This document shows positions 23,573-30,774 of a DNA stretch of 64,000 nt, in pieces (within the stretch, counting starts at the first letter, position 1; each line of letters begins with the position of its first letter). The stretch is from contig NZ_AP024745.1 of assembly GCF_019704555.1 (NCBI RefSeq), positions 4,782,501 to 4,846,500 on the forward strand, given 5' to 3'. A program made the position numbers and the translations under genes. The DNA is from Actinoplanes sp. L3-i22 (GTDB lineage: Bacteria; Actinomycetota; Actinomycetes; Mycobacteriales; Micromonosporaceae). The notes under the pieces were generated by a model. It was not told where the DNA came from. It worked only from the letters and a program-made list of their open reading frames with translations, and searched no databases.

Positions 23573-24417
23573 GCTTCCTCGAGGACTTCACGCCCACCCA
23601 CCTGAAGCTGACCGTCGAATCGCCGACGTTCTGGCGGGTGAGCTTCGACAACCCGCCGGTCAACGTGATCGGCCCGCCGCTGATCAGCGACCTCAAGACG
23701 CTGCTCACCGAGTTGGAGGGCAACGACACCGTCAACGTCGTGCTCTTCGACAGCGCCGACCCCGACTTCTTCCTGGCCCACTGGGACCTGGCCGCCGACC
23801 CGGCGCAGGCCGAGGCGCTGCCCAGCCCGACCGGATACGCCGCCTGGGCCGACGTCACCGTGCGCCTGAGCAAGCTCGCCGCGGTCACGATCAGCGCGAT
23901 CCGGGGCATCGCCCGCGGCGCCGGCAGCGAGTTCGCCCTGGCCACCGACATGCGTTTTGCCAGCCTGGAGAAAGCCGTCCTCGGCCAGATGGAGGTCGGC
24001 TTCGCCGCGGTCGCCGGCGGCGGCGCCGGCGGGCGTCTTCCCGCCCTGGTCGGCCGGGGCCGCGCCTTCGAGATCCTGCTCGGCGGCACCGACTACGACG
24101 GGGCCACCGCCGAGAAGTACGGCTACGTCAACCGCGCGATCCCGGACGAGGCGTTCGAGGCGTTCGTCACCGCGTACGCCACCCGCGTCGCGGGCTGGAA
24201 CCACCAGGCGCTCGCCGAGATCAAGTCCTTCGTCAACAAGTACACCCGGCTGCCCGACGCCGAGTTTCCGCTGCACTCCGACGCGTTCTGGAGCGCCGCG
24301 GCCAACCGCCCCGAGTTCCGCACCACCGCCACCCGGCTGTTCGACAAGGGACTGCAGCAGCGCGCAGCACTGGAATACCACCTCGGCGAGGACATCGCCG
24401 GCATCGCCCAGAGCTGA
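23569..24417 (+). CDS. Enoyl-CoA hydratase/isomerase family protein
   Basis: A 282-residue crotonase-fold protein with the oxyanion-hole segments AVTISAIRGIARGAGSEFALATDMRFAS and LGQMEVGFAAVAGGGAGGRLP. The usual paired catalytic Glu residues of enoyl-CoA hydratase are not both evident: one Glu is visible in QMEVGF, the other position (GAGSEF) also has Glu. It might be an isomerase or a non-CoA member. It is translationally coupled to the preceding hydrolase and followed 24 bases later by another hydrolase, together forming a three-gene operon. Confidence 0.78.
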   Translation: MSFLEDFTPTHLKLTVESPTFWRVSFDNPPVNVIGPPLISDLKTLLTELEGNDTVNVVLFDSADPDFFLAHWDLAADPAQAEALPSPTGYAAWADVTVRLSKLAAVTISAIRGIARGAGSEFALATDMRFASLEKAVLGQMEVGFAAVAGGGAGGRLPALVGRGRAFEILLGGTDYDGATAEKYGYVNRAIPDEAFEAFVTAYATRVAGWNHQALAEIKSFVNKYTRLPDAEFPLHSDAFWSAAANRPEFRTTATRLFDKGLQQRAALEYHLGEDIAGIAQS

Positions 24418-24441
24418 CCCACCCGACGCCAAGGAGCATCC

Positions 24442-25152
24442 ATGTCTGCCACCGTCCTACTCGTGCACGGCGCGTTCGCCGATGGATCGTCCTGGAACCA
24501 GGTCATCGCCCGGCTCCAGCGCCAGGGCATCACGGCGCGCGCCGTCGCCAATCCGCTGCGCGGACTCACCGCCGACGGCTCCTACGTCGCCGGCCTGATC
24601 GCGCAGACCGACGGCGACGTCGTGCTGGTCGGCCACAGCTACGGCGGCGCGGTCGCCACGTACGCGGCAAGCAACGCGACAAACGTCAAGGCGCTGGTGT
24701 TCGTCGGCGCCTTCGGCCTCGACCAGGGCGAGTCGGCGCAGACCGCGACCGGCGGCTACCCGGAACCGGACCTGATCGCGGCGCTGCGGCCGCAGGCCGT
24801 CCCGGGCAGCGACCTGCCGGAGCTCACCATCGACTCCGGGCGCTATCACGACGTGTTCGCCGCCGACCTGCCCGCCGATCAGGCCGCCCTGGGCGCCGCC
24901 ACCCAGCGGCCGATCTCGGCGGCCGGGCTGGGCGAGCCGCTCGCGGTCGAACCGGCCTGGCGGCGGGTGCCCAGCTGGTGGGTGTTCGGCAGCGCGGACC
25001 GGTCGATCGATCCCGGCTACCAGCGCGACACCGCCACGAAGATCGGTGCCACCACCACCGAACTCGACGGTGGTTCGCACAGCATCGCCGTCTCACGCCC
25101 CGACGAGGTCGCCGCCGTGATCGCCGACGCCGTGCGTTCCCTCAGGTCCTGA
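24442..25152 (+). CDS. Alpha/beta hydrolase (small esterase type)
   Basis: The 236-residue protein begins ATVLLVHGAFADGSSWNQVI and has the nucleophile elbow VLVGHSYGGAVAT (Ser ~67), Asp in FGSADRSIDP and His in DGGSHSIAVS. This group includes EstC-like esterases and hydrolases related to salicylic-acid-binding proteins. AAGGAG sits 6 bases before ATG 24442. It closes the HxlR-linked operon. No signal peptide, so it is cytoplasmic. Confidence 0.83.
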   Translation: MSATVLLVHGAFADGSSWNQVIARLQRQGITARAVANPLRGLTADGSYVAGLIAQTDGDVVLVGHSYGGAVATYAASNATNVKALVFVGAFGLDQGESAQTATGGYPEPDLIAALRPQAVPGSDLPELTIDSGRYHDVFAADLPADQAALGAATQRPISAAGLGEPLAVEPAWRRVPSWWVFGSADRSIDPGYQRDTATKIGATTTELDGGSHSIAVSRPDEVAAVIADAVRSLRS

Positions 25153-25320
25153 GAGCCTGATCAGGTCGGCCAGGGTGAACGCGGCGGGCCGGGCCGGCTG
25201 CCATCGCGGTTGCCGGCCCAGGTAGCTCGCCGGATCGGCGCGCAGCAGACCGATCAGGACCTCGGCGACGATGCGAGCGCCGACCCGGCCGAGCCGATCA
25301 CCGCCGCCTCGTTCTGTGAC
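25153..25320 (-). pseudogene. Remnant: C-terminus resembling an animal-type haem peroxidase
   Basis: Read on the minus strand the stretch encodes GGDRLGRVGARIVAEVLIG, then LLRADPASYLGRQPRWQPARP and AFTLADLIRL. This resembles, from memory, the C-terminal end of bacterial peroxidases of the prostaglandin-synthase-like family (GPVGGRIVAEVLIGLL, DPxSYL, DLL). No start codon or catalytic part is present and the frame runs into the neighbouring hydrolase gene. It is interpreted as a deletion remnant; the family call is tentative. Confidence 0.42.
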
Positions 25321-25354
25321 ACCGCGGGCTGGGCGACCGGACCGAGCCCCCGGC

Positions 25355-25705
25355 TCAGCGGTGCCAGGCCCGCAGTTTGGCCGGATTCAGCACCACCCAC
25401 ACGGCCGTGACCTGGCTCTGAACGCAGGTCACGGCGATCACGGCGAGCGCCCGCCCGGCCCGGCGCAACACCAGCCCCGCCCGCCCGTTGACGCTCTGCA
25501 CCGCCAGATCATTCCCGGGCAGCAGCGACCGCAGCAGCCAGGCCACCTCACCGGCTCCACGCAACGGCAGCAGCGGAGCAGGTACCCGCCCACCGCTGTC
25601 ACACACCGCGACCACGTCCGGGCTCAGGACAGCCGCGATCGTCTCGGCGTCGCCGGTCCGGCAGGCCGCGGCGAGCCGGTGCACGACCTCGTCAGGACCG
25701 GGCAT
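25355..25705 (-). CDS. Stand-alone SnoaL/NTF2-like protein related to ECF41 C-terminal domains
   Basis: The 116-residue protein has an NTF2-like fold pattern: HRLAAACRTGDAETIAAVLS, GAGEVAWLLRSLLP and the ending VWVVLNPAKLRAWHR. The last part is the NPDKL-type motif found at the end of ECF41 sigma factors, including the neighbouring SigJ (MMNPAKL). It looks like a detached copy of that regulatory domain. It lies 78 bases downstream of sigJ on the same strand, and a candidate ECF41-type promoter (TGTCACA-N15-CGGTC) directly precedes it. It might modulate SigJ or bind a ligand. Confidence 0.7.
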   Translation of the reverse strand: MPGPDEVVHRLAAACRTGDAETIAAVLSPDVVAVCDSGGRVPAPLLPLRGAGEVAWLLRSLLPGNDLAVQSVNGRAGLVLRRAGRALAVIAVTCVQSQVTAVWVVLNPAKLRAWHR

Positions 25706-25769
25706 CGCCGGCCGGAACGGCCTCGATCGTCCGCACCCGGGCCCCCTGCCTCTCGCTGTCTCGAGTACA

Positions 25770-25796
25770 GACCGCGAGGGCGGCTATTTTGTGACA
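25770..25796 (-). promoter_or_regulatory. Candidate ECF41-dependent promoter 1
   Basis: On the minus strand TGTCACA-N15-CGGTCT, ahead of the SnoaL-like gene and overlapping the sigJ stop. ECF41 promoters are known for a TGTCACA -35 element and a CGTC-like -10 element. An identical arrangement occurs at 26703-26729. Confidence 0.55.
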
Positions 25797-26659
25797 GCGA
25801 CCGCAGCGCCGAGCTTGGCCGGGTTCATCATCCACAGCACCTGCTCGATGCCGTCCGCGGAGGCGTCGACGGTGACCACCCCGAGCAGCGTGTCACCGCG
25901 GCGCAGGACGGCCGCCGGCCACCCGTTGGCGGTCACCCATTGCACGTCGACGCCGTCCCAGTACCAGGACGAGAACGCCGCGATGAACGTCGCCACCCGC
26001 CCGGCACCCACGACGATCTTGCGGGCGATGTGCTTGGCGCCGTTGCCGTCGGAGACACTTGCCACGTCGGCGGCGAACAGCTGCTCCAACGCCTCGAGAT
26101 CGCCGGAGCGGGCCGCCTCGAGGAAGGTCGCCAGCAGTTGGCGCTGCGCCGTCTCCGGCACCGGGATCTTCCGGTCGCCGGCCACGTGCTTGCGGGCCCG
26201 GCTGACCTGCTGGCGTACGGCCGCCTCGGTGGACTGCAGAATGTCGGCGATCTGAGCGTACGGATAGTCGAAGGCCTCCCGCAGCACGTACGCGGCCCGC
26301 TCCTGCGGGGTGAGCCGTTCCATCAGCATCAGCACCGCCAGATCCAGCGCCTCCCCGCGCTCGGCCCCCAGGAACGGATCGGCGCTGGTGTCGACCGGCT
26401 CGGGCAGCCACGGCCCGATGTAGACCTCGCGGCGCGCCCGCGCCGACTGCAGCTCGTTGATGGCCAGCCGGGTCGTGGTCGTGGCCAGGAACGCGCCCGG
26501 ATTGTGCACCACGCTGCGGTCGGTGGCCTGCCAGCGCAACCAGACATCCTGCACCAGGTCCTCGGCCTCGGCGGCGCTGCCGAGCATGCGGTAGGCGATC
26601 CCGAACAGGCGCGGCCGCACCCCCGTGAAGATCGACGCTGCCTCGTCGAGATCCGCCAT
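25784..26659 (-). CDS. sigJ: ECF41-type RNA polymerase sigma factor (SigJ-like)
   Basis: The 291-residue protein has sigma region 2 (IFTGVRPRLFGIAYRMLGSAAEAEDLVQDVWLRW), the ECF41 hallmark YIGPWLPEPV between regions 2 and 4, region 4 (LTPQERAAYVLREAFDYPYAQIADILQS) and a C-terminal SnoaL-like domain ending in MMNPAKL. In ECF41 proteins that domain regulates activity instead of a classical anti-sigma factor. ATG 26659 is chosen because AAGGGG lies 6 bases upstream; ATG 26689 is an alternative. Two TGTCACA-N15-CGGTCT sites flank the gene, one pointing at the SnoaL-like gene and one away on the plus strand. The usual COE-type oxidoreductase partner is not adjacent. Confidence 0.87.
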   Translation of the reverse strand: MADLDEAASIFTGVRPRLFGIAYRMLGSAAEAEDLVQDVWLRWQATDRSVVHNPGAFLATTTTRLAINELQSARARREVYIGPWLPEPVDTSADPFLGAERGEALDLAVLMLMERLTPQERAAYVLREAFDYPYAQIADILQSTEAAVRQQVSRARKHVAGDRKIPVPETAQRQLLATFLEAARSGDLEALEQLFAADVASVSDGNGAKHIARKIVVGAGRVATFIAAFSSWYWDGVDVQWVTANGWPAAVLRRGDTLLGVVTVDASADGIEQVLWMMNPAKLGAAVAVTK

Positions 26660-26702
26660 CGCCAGCCCCTTCAAGGTCGATTGCGACATCAGGTTAGCCC
26701 GC

Positions 26703-26729
26703 TGTCACAGATCCGGACCTTGCCCGGTC
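26703..26729 (+). promoter_or_regulatory. Candidate ECF41-dependent promoter 2
   Basis: TGTCACA-N15-CGGTCT on the plus strand, divergent from sigJ. Only a very short open frame follows (ATG 26767), which runs into the 3' end of a TetR gene on the other strand, so its natural target gene may have been lost. Confidence 0.5.
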
Positions 26730-26822
26730 TCAGCTGCCGAAGGCAACCGAGAGTTGTGGAGGGCACATGAAAACAGATCAACTTCCGATTTGGTACGGCG
26801 TTGTGCCGACGCCCGCCCGGCG

Positions 26823-27380
26823 TCAGACCCGGTGCAGGCCGTCGAGGACCAGCGCCAGGTACGGCTGCACGCTCGTACCCCGGGCCTGGTCCTTGGGCAG
26901 TGCGCCGATCAGCGTGAGCAACTGGGTCGCGGTGACGTCCAGGCGCACGGCGCCCTCGCGGCGGGCCCGTTCGAACAGCTCGGCGAAGCCGGCTTTCATC
27001 GGCGCGCACGCGGTGGCCACCGGCGAGGTGTCGTCGGCCAGGGCCTCGCCGACGCGCGAGCTCATCCCGCGGTACTGCGCAGCGCTGCGGTCGTAGAGAT
27101 CCAGCCAGGTGGTCAGCGCCGCCCACACGTCCGGCGCGTCGAGCAGCTCGCGGGCTTTCGCCTCCAACAGGTCGACGCGCTCCTGCATGATCGCCACGAA
27201 CAGGTGCTCGCGCGCCGGGAAGTGCCGGTAGAGGGTGCCCTGGCCGACCCCGGCCTGCCGGGCGACCTCCTCGAACGGGACGTCGACCCCGGACCGGGCG
27301 TAGACGATCTTGCCGGCGGCCAGGATCGCCTCGTAGTTGCGCCGGGCGTCGGCACGCATCGGTTTGGTGTCGAAGGCCAT
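26823..27380 (-). CDS. TetR-family regulator coupled to an SDR
   Basis: The 185-residue protein has the TetR DNA-binding domain MRADARRNYEAILAAGKIVY and FEEVARQAGVGQGTLYRHFP (residues ~8-58) and a C-terminal domain (TetR_C_33/SbtR-like: YRGMSSRVGEALADDTSPVA). ATG 27380 lies 8 bases after the SDR stop, so the two genes form an operon. The two GGACA-N3-TGTCC palindromes before the SDR (28306, 28340) are its probable binding sites, giving feedback repression. Confidence 0.83.
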   Translation of the reverse strand: MAFDTKPMRADARRNYEAILAAGKIVYARSGVDVPFEEVARQAGVGQGTLYRHFPAREHLFVAIMQERVDLLEAKARELLDAPDVWAALTTWLDLYDRSAAQYRGMSSRVGEALADDTSPVATACAPMKAGFAELFERARREGAVRLDVTATQLLTLIGALPKDQARGTSVQPYLALVLDGLHRV

Positions 27381-27388
27381 GGCTGAAC

Positions 27389-28279
27389 CTATCGCGATGC
27401 CGGTGACGACCAGCCGCGGGCGTGCGAACCACCGGGATAGCTGTTCGGCGATCCGAGCTGGGCGCGCCGGCTGGGTGGCTGCTTGCCGTTGACGTCCGCG
27501 AATCCGTAGGCGAGCGCGGCCTCCGCGCCGATCACCACCTGGCCGCTGTGGGCCATCAGGTCGGGGTCGCGGTACAGCGAGGCGATGACCATGCCGGTGA
27601 ACGCCGGCGTCTCCGAGGTGTTGGCCCGGTCCTGGCCGTCGCCGAGGTCCGGGCGCAGCGCGAGCGCGCGTTCGGTGCTGGTGGGCCCGGGCCAGAGCGA
27701 GACCACGGCGACCCCGTAGGCACCGAAGTCCTGCGCCATGTCCCAGCTCATCTTGTCCAGGCCGGCCTTGGTCGCGCCGTAGGCCGGGTCGAGGTGATAC
27801 GACACCGAGCCGTAGTAGGAGATGTTGACCACGAGGCCGCGCGCGGACTTCAGCAGCAGGCCGGCGGCCAGGTGCGTGCTCACGTACGCCGAACGCAGGC
27901 CGACCGTGATCTGGTCGGCCGCCTGCAGGCCCTTGGTCCAGAACGGGGGCGGCTCGGTGGCGTCCGCGGCCAGGATCGAGGCGTTGTTGACCAGCAGGTC
28001 GAGGTGGCCCTGCTCGTCGGCGACCCGGTCGAACAGGGCCCGGACCTGCTGGTCGTCGGCGTGATCGACGGCGACGGCGATGCCGCGGCCACCGGCCGCG
28101 GTGATCTCGTCGGCGGTCTGGCCGACCGTTCCCGGCAGCGGGTGGGACCCCGGCGTCACGGTCCTGCCGGTGACGTAGACGGTGGCGCCGCGCCGGCCCA
28201 GCTCGACGGCGATGCCCTTGCCGACTCCCCGGCTGCTGCCGGTGACGACGGCGACGACGCCGGACATGGTGTTGCTCAT
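27389..28279 (-). CDS. Short-chain dehydrogenase/reductase (DHRS1-like)
   Basis: The 296-residue SDR starts with VVAVVTGSSRGVGKGIAVEL, has NNAS instead of NNAG in LLVNNASILAAD, and a catalytic Tyr-x3-Lys in DPAYGATKAGLDKM with Ser/Tyr-rich NISYYGSVSY before it. Its length and the TGSSRGVGKG motif recall the dehydrogenase/reductase SDR member 1 group. The C-terminus carries a Ser/Arg-rich extension. It is the first gene of an SDR-TetR operon, preceded by two GGACA-N3-TGTCC operators. Confidence 0.83.
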   Translation of the reverse strand: MSNTMSGVVAVVTGSSRGVGKGIAVELGRRGATVYVTGRTVTPGSHPLPGTVGQTADEITAAGGRGIAVAVDHADDQQVRALFDRVADEQGHLDLLVNNASILAADATEPPPFWTKGLQAADQITVGLRSAYVSTHLAAGLLLKSARGLVVNISYYGSVSYHLDPAYGATKAGLDKMSWDMAQDFGAYGVAVVSLWPGPTSTERALALRPDLGDGQDRANTSETPAFTGMVIASLYRDPDLMAHSGQVVIGAEAALAYGFADVNGKQPPSRRAQLGSPNSYPGGSHARGWSSPASR

Positions 28280-28305
28280 GGCTGCTGCCTCTCAGCATGC
28301 GATCC

Positions 28306-28352
28306 GGACACGCTGTCCGTTTACCTTCGCCAAAGATATGGACAGCGTGTCC
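28306..28352. promoter_or_regulatory. Paired TetR-type operators
   Basis: GGACACGCTGTCCGTTT starts at 28306 and GGACAGCGTGTCCGTTT at 28340. Both are GGACA-N3-TGTCC palindromes, with arms identical and centres CGC/GCG, 34 bases apart, 27-73 bases upstream of the SDR start at 28279. The regulator is most likely the TetR gene in the same operon. Confidence 0.72.
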
Positions 28353-28383
28353 GTTTGTCAATCGGGAGAGCCACGGCGGGGGA

Positions 28384-28989
28384 CTACCGGGGATCGGCCG
28401 GGTGCACCCGGGGCAGCACGTCGAGCGAGGTCATGGCGATGCCGGTCAGCTGCTCGCGACCGATGCCGGCCTGCCCGAGCATCTCCATCCCCCGGGTCAG
28501 CGCGACGAAGAAGTCCGCCAGCGCCTCCGGATCCGCCGCGCTGTCGACCTCCCCGGAGCGCTGAGCCTCGACGATGCAGCCGCGATAGATCCCGGCGAGG
28601 TCGGTGAACGCCCGCAGCGCGGATCCGGCCACCTCGGCGTCGCCGTCGGCCAGCTCGATGGTGGCCTTGGCGACCAGCGAGCGCCGCCGCTCGGGGCCGC
28701 TCAACGTGATTGCGAGCTTCAGCAGGTGGGCCTTGATCCGTTCCAGCGGGGTGCTGTCACCTTCGGCGAAGGCCTCCTCGACCGCGGCCACCGCATCGGC
28801 GGTCTCGGAGGTCAGCGCGCGCAGGAACAGGTCCCGCTTGGCGCCGAAGGCGTTGTACAGGCTCTGCTTGCCCAGGCCGGTCGCGGACACCAGGTCCTCC
28901 AGCGTGGTGGCGGCATAGCCCTTCTGGGCGAACACCTCGCCGGCCGTGGCAACCACATCGGTCTCGGTGAACGTCCGGCGGCGACCCAT
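28384..28989 (-). CDS. TetR-family repressor of the divergent SDR
   Basis: The 201-residue protein begins MGRRRTFTETDVVATAGEVF, with helix-turn-helix LEDLVSATGLGKQSLYNAFG (residues ~30-50) and a TetR_C_16/AefR-like C-terminal domain (DFFVALTRGMEMLGQAGIGREQL). ATG 28989 is the obvious family start. It is divergent from the SDR at 29087; the 97-base gap contains three TTGACC-type palindromic sites, two strong and one weak. Autorepression and SDR repression are expected. Confidence 0.85.
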   Translation of the reverse strand: MGRRRTFTETDVVATAGEVFAQKGYAATTLEDLVSATGLGKQSLYNAFGAKRDLFLRALTSETADAVAAVEEAFAEGDSTPLERIKAHLLKLAITLSGPERRRSLVAKATIELADGDAEVAGSALRAFTDLAGIYRGCIVEAQRSGEVDSAADPEALADFFVALTRGMEMLGQAGIGREQLTGIAMTSLDVLPRVHPADPR

Positions 28990-29008
28990 GGCGGCACCGT
29001 ACCAGTAA

Positions 29009-29094
29009 TTGACCGGACGTTCCAGAAAAGGAGGGTGACGTTGGTGATAGTTGACCGGATGGTCAAGTACTGCTGTAGTTGAACGCATGGTCAA
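29009..29094. promoter_or_regulatory. Three TTGACC-type operators in a TetR/SDR gap
   Basis: TTGACCGGATGGTCAA at 29051 is a perfect palindrome (TTGACC-N4-GGTCAA). TTGAACGCATGGTCAA at 29079 has one arm changed and covers the SDR start codon. TTGACCGGACGTTCCA at 29009 is a half-conserved copy near the TetR start. They are the probable sites of the TetR at 28384-28989. Confidence 0.7.
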
Positions 29095-29854
29095 AAACGT
29101 GGAGTACAGCTCGAACATGGTCGGCAAACGCGTCCTGGTCACCGGCGGCACCCGGGGGATCGGGGCGGCCGTCGTGCGGCAGTTCCTGCAGGCCGGGGCG
29201 AGTGTCGCGGTCACCTCCCGCACGCCGGTCGACGATCTGCCCAACGGCGTCGTGCACGTCGCCGCCGACCTCGGCACCGTCGCCGGCGCCCAGCACGTCG
29301 CCGAGCAGGCCGTCGCGGCGCTGGGCGGACTGGACGTCCTGATCAACAACGCCGGTGCGGCGCAGGCCTACCCGCAGGGCGTCGCGGCGATCCCGGACCA
29401 GGCGTGGCTCGACTCGACCGGCATCAACTTCCTGAGCTCCATCCGGCTGACCAACGCGCTGCTGCCGGCGCTGACCGGCGGCACCGAGCCGGCGATCGTC
29501 AACATCTCGTCGAGCGCCACGCTCAGCGTCATTCCGTCGCTGGCGCACTACGCGGCGGCCAAGGCCGCCCTGGAGTCCTACACCCGAGCGCTGGCCGCCG
29601 AACTGGCGCCGCGGGGCGTCCGGGTCAACGTCGTCGTGCCCGGCACGGTCGCCACCGACGGCGGCGACCAGGTGCGCCGCGACATCGGCGACGCGTTCGG
29701 GATCCCGTTCGAGAGGATGAACGCCGGAGCCCTGCTGGGGCGGATGGGCCGGCCCGAGGACATCGCCGAAGCCGTGTTCTTCCTGGCCTCCGGCCGCGCG
29801 CAGTGGATCACCGGCAGCACGCTGGTGGTGGACGGCGGCGACCAGGTCCGCTGA
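29087..29854 (+). CDS. Short-chain dehydrogenase/reductase (SDR)
   Basis: A 255-residue classical SDR: cofactor motif VLVTGGTRGIGAAVVRQF, NNAG in VLINNAGAAQAY, catalytic Ser (VNISSSATLSV) and Tyr-x3-Lys (AHYAAAKAALESY), and the C-terminal WITGSTLVVDGGDQVR typical of 3-oxoacyl-reductase-like enzymes. The start is uncertain: ATG 29087 overlaps an operator and has no ribosome site, while ATG 29117 has GGAG 13 bases upstream. It is controlled in all likelihood by the divergent TetR. A hairpin terminator follows. Confidence 0.83.
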   Translation: MVKNVEYSSNMVGKRVLVTGGTRGIGAAVVRQFLQAGASVAVTSRTPVDDLPNGVVHVAADLGTVAGAQHVAEQAVAALGGLDVLINNAGAAQAYPQGVAAIPDQAWLDSTGINFLSSIRLTNALLPALTGGTEPAIVNISSSATLSVIPSLAHYAAAKAALESYTRALAAELAPRGVRVNVVVPGTVATDGGDQVRRDIGDAFGIPFERMNAGALLGRMGRPEDIAEAVFFLASGRAQWITGSTLVVDGGDQVR

Positions 29855-29863
29855 GCACCCGAT

Positions 29864-29891
29864 ACGGCACGGCCCACCCGGGCCGTGCCGT
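29864..29891. terminator. Bidirectional hairpin terminator
   Basis: Perfect 12-base stem ACGGCACGGCCC / GGGCCGTGCCGT with ACCC loop, between convergent SDR genes. Confidence 0.75.
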
Positions 29892-29899
29892 GGCGCGGC

Positions 29900-30733
29900 T
29901 CAGACCGTGGCCATGCCCACCATCGCCGCACTGCGCTCCCACAGTCGGGCGGCCAGCTGCAGGTCCTTGACCTGCGGGTTGGGCCGTTTCGCCGGCTTGC
30001 CGCGCTCGTAGTACTCGCCGGATCGCCAGTCCTGGCCGGCCGTCGTCGTGGCCAGCCACACCAGCTGCTCGGCGCCCTTTTCCGGCGAGCCCATGAACAG
30101 CCGGCGCAGCCCGCTGCCGTAGACGAACCGCATCGCGCTCGTGGTGTCCGAGGCGAAGCTGGTGGCGATCAACCCGGGGTGAAAGGCCGCCGCGGACAGC
30201 CCCCGGTCGTGGAAGCGCTCGTGCAGCTCCCGGGTGAACAGGATGTTCATCAGCTTCGCGTCCCCGTAAGCCTTGTTCGGCGAGAAATTCCGGTCGTTGT
30301 TCAGGTCGTCGAGGTCGAGGTGGCCGAACAGCTTGGACCCGACGCTGGAGGTCTGGATGACCGACGCCCGCCCGGCCAGCAGCCGCTCCAGCAGCAGGTT
30401 GGTGAGCAGGAACGGCGACAGATGGTTGACCTGCAGCGTCTTCTCGAAGCCGTCGACCGTGCGCGCCGGGTCACCGAAGACCCCACCGGCGTTGTTGACC
30501 AGCACGTCGATGCGGGGACAGGCGTCCAGCAGCTCGCCGGCCAGCCGCCGGACATCGTCGAAGCGGGTGTAGTCGACCAGGAAGTGAGCGGCGCCGAGCT
30601 CGTCCGCGACCGCCCGGGTCTTCTGCGGCGAGCGGCCCACGACAACCACGGTGTGACCGTCGGCGTGCAGCCGTCTCGCGGCGGCGGCGCCGATGCCGTC
30701 GCTGGCACCGGTGATGATGATGGTTTTGGGCAT
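29900..30733 (-). CDS. Short-chain dehydrogenase/reductase (retinol-dehydrogenase-like)
   Basis: The 277-residue SDR opens KTIIITGASDGIGAAAARRL, with NNAG in VLVNNAGGVFGD and catalytic Ser-Tyr-Lys in QTSSVGSKLF and KAYGDAKLMNILF. It is a paralogue of the SDR at 42486-43343, sharing RTVDGFEKTLQVNHLSPFLL, LFTRELHERF and the RLWERS ending. It lies 41 bases downstream of the XRE/MmyB-like gene on the same strand and is probably co-transcribed with it. The substrate is unknown, but a lipophilic carbonyl is likely. Confidence 0.83.
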   Translation of the reverse strand: MPKTIIITGASDGIGAAAARRLHADGHTVVVVGRSPQKTRAVADELGAAHFLVDYTRFDDVRRLAGELLDACPRIDVLVNNAGGVFGDPARTVDGFEKTLQVNHLSPFLLTNLLLERLLAGRASVIQTSSVGSKLFGHLDLDDLNNDRNFSPNKAYGDAKLMNILFTRELHERFHDRGLSAAAFHPGLIATSFASDTTSAMRFVYGSGLRRLFMGSPEKGAEQLVWLATTTAGQDWRSGEYYERGKPAKRPNPQVKDLQLAARLWERSAAMVGMATV

Positions 30734-30774
30734 GGCGCTACTCCAGATGTCGTGCTCAGTAATAAGACGTGCGG

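Noticed and set aside
26767..27096. Plus-strand 109-codon frame after ECF41 promoter 2
   Set aside because: After about 19 codons it is only the reverse of the TetR gene, with no family features.
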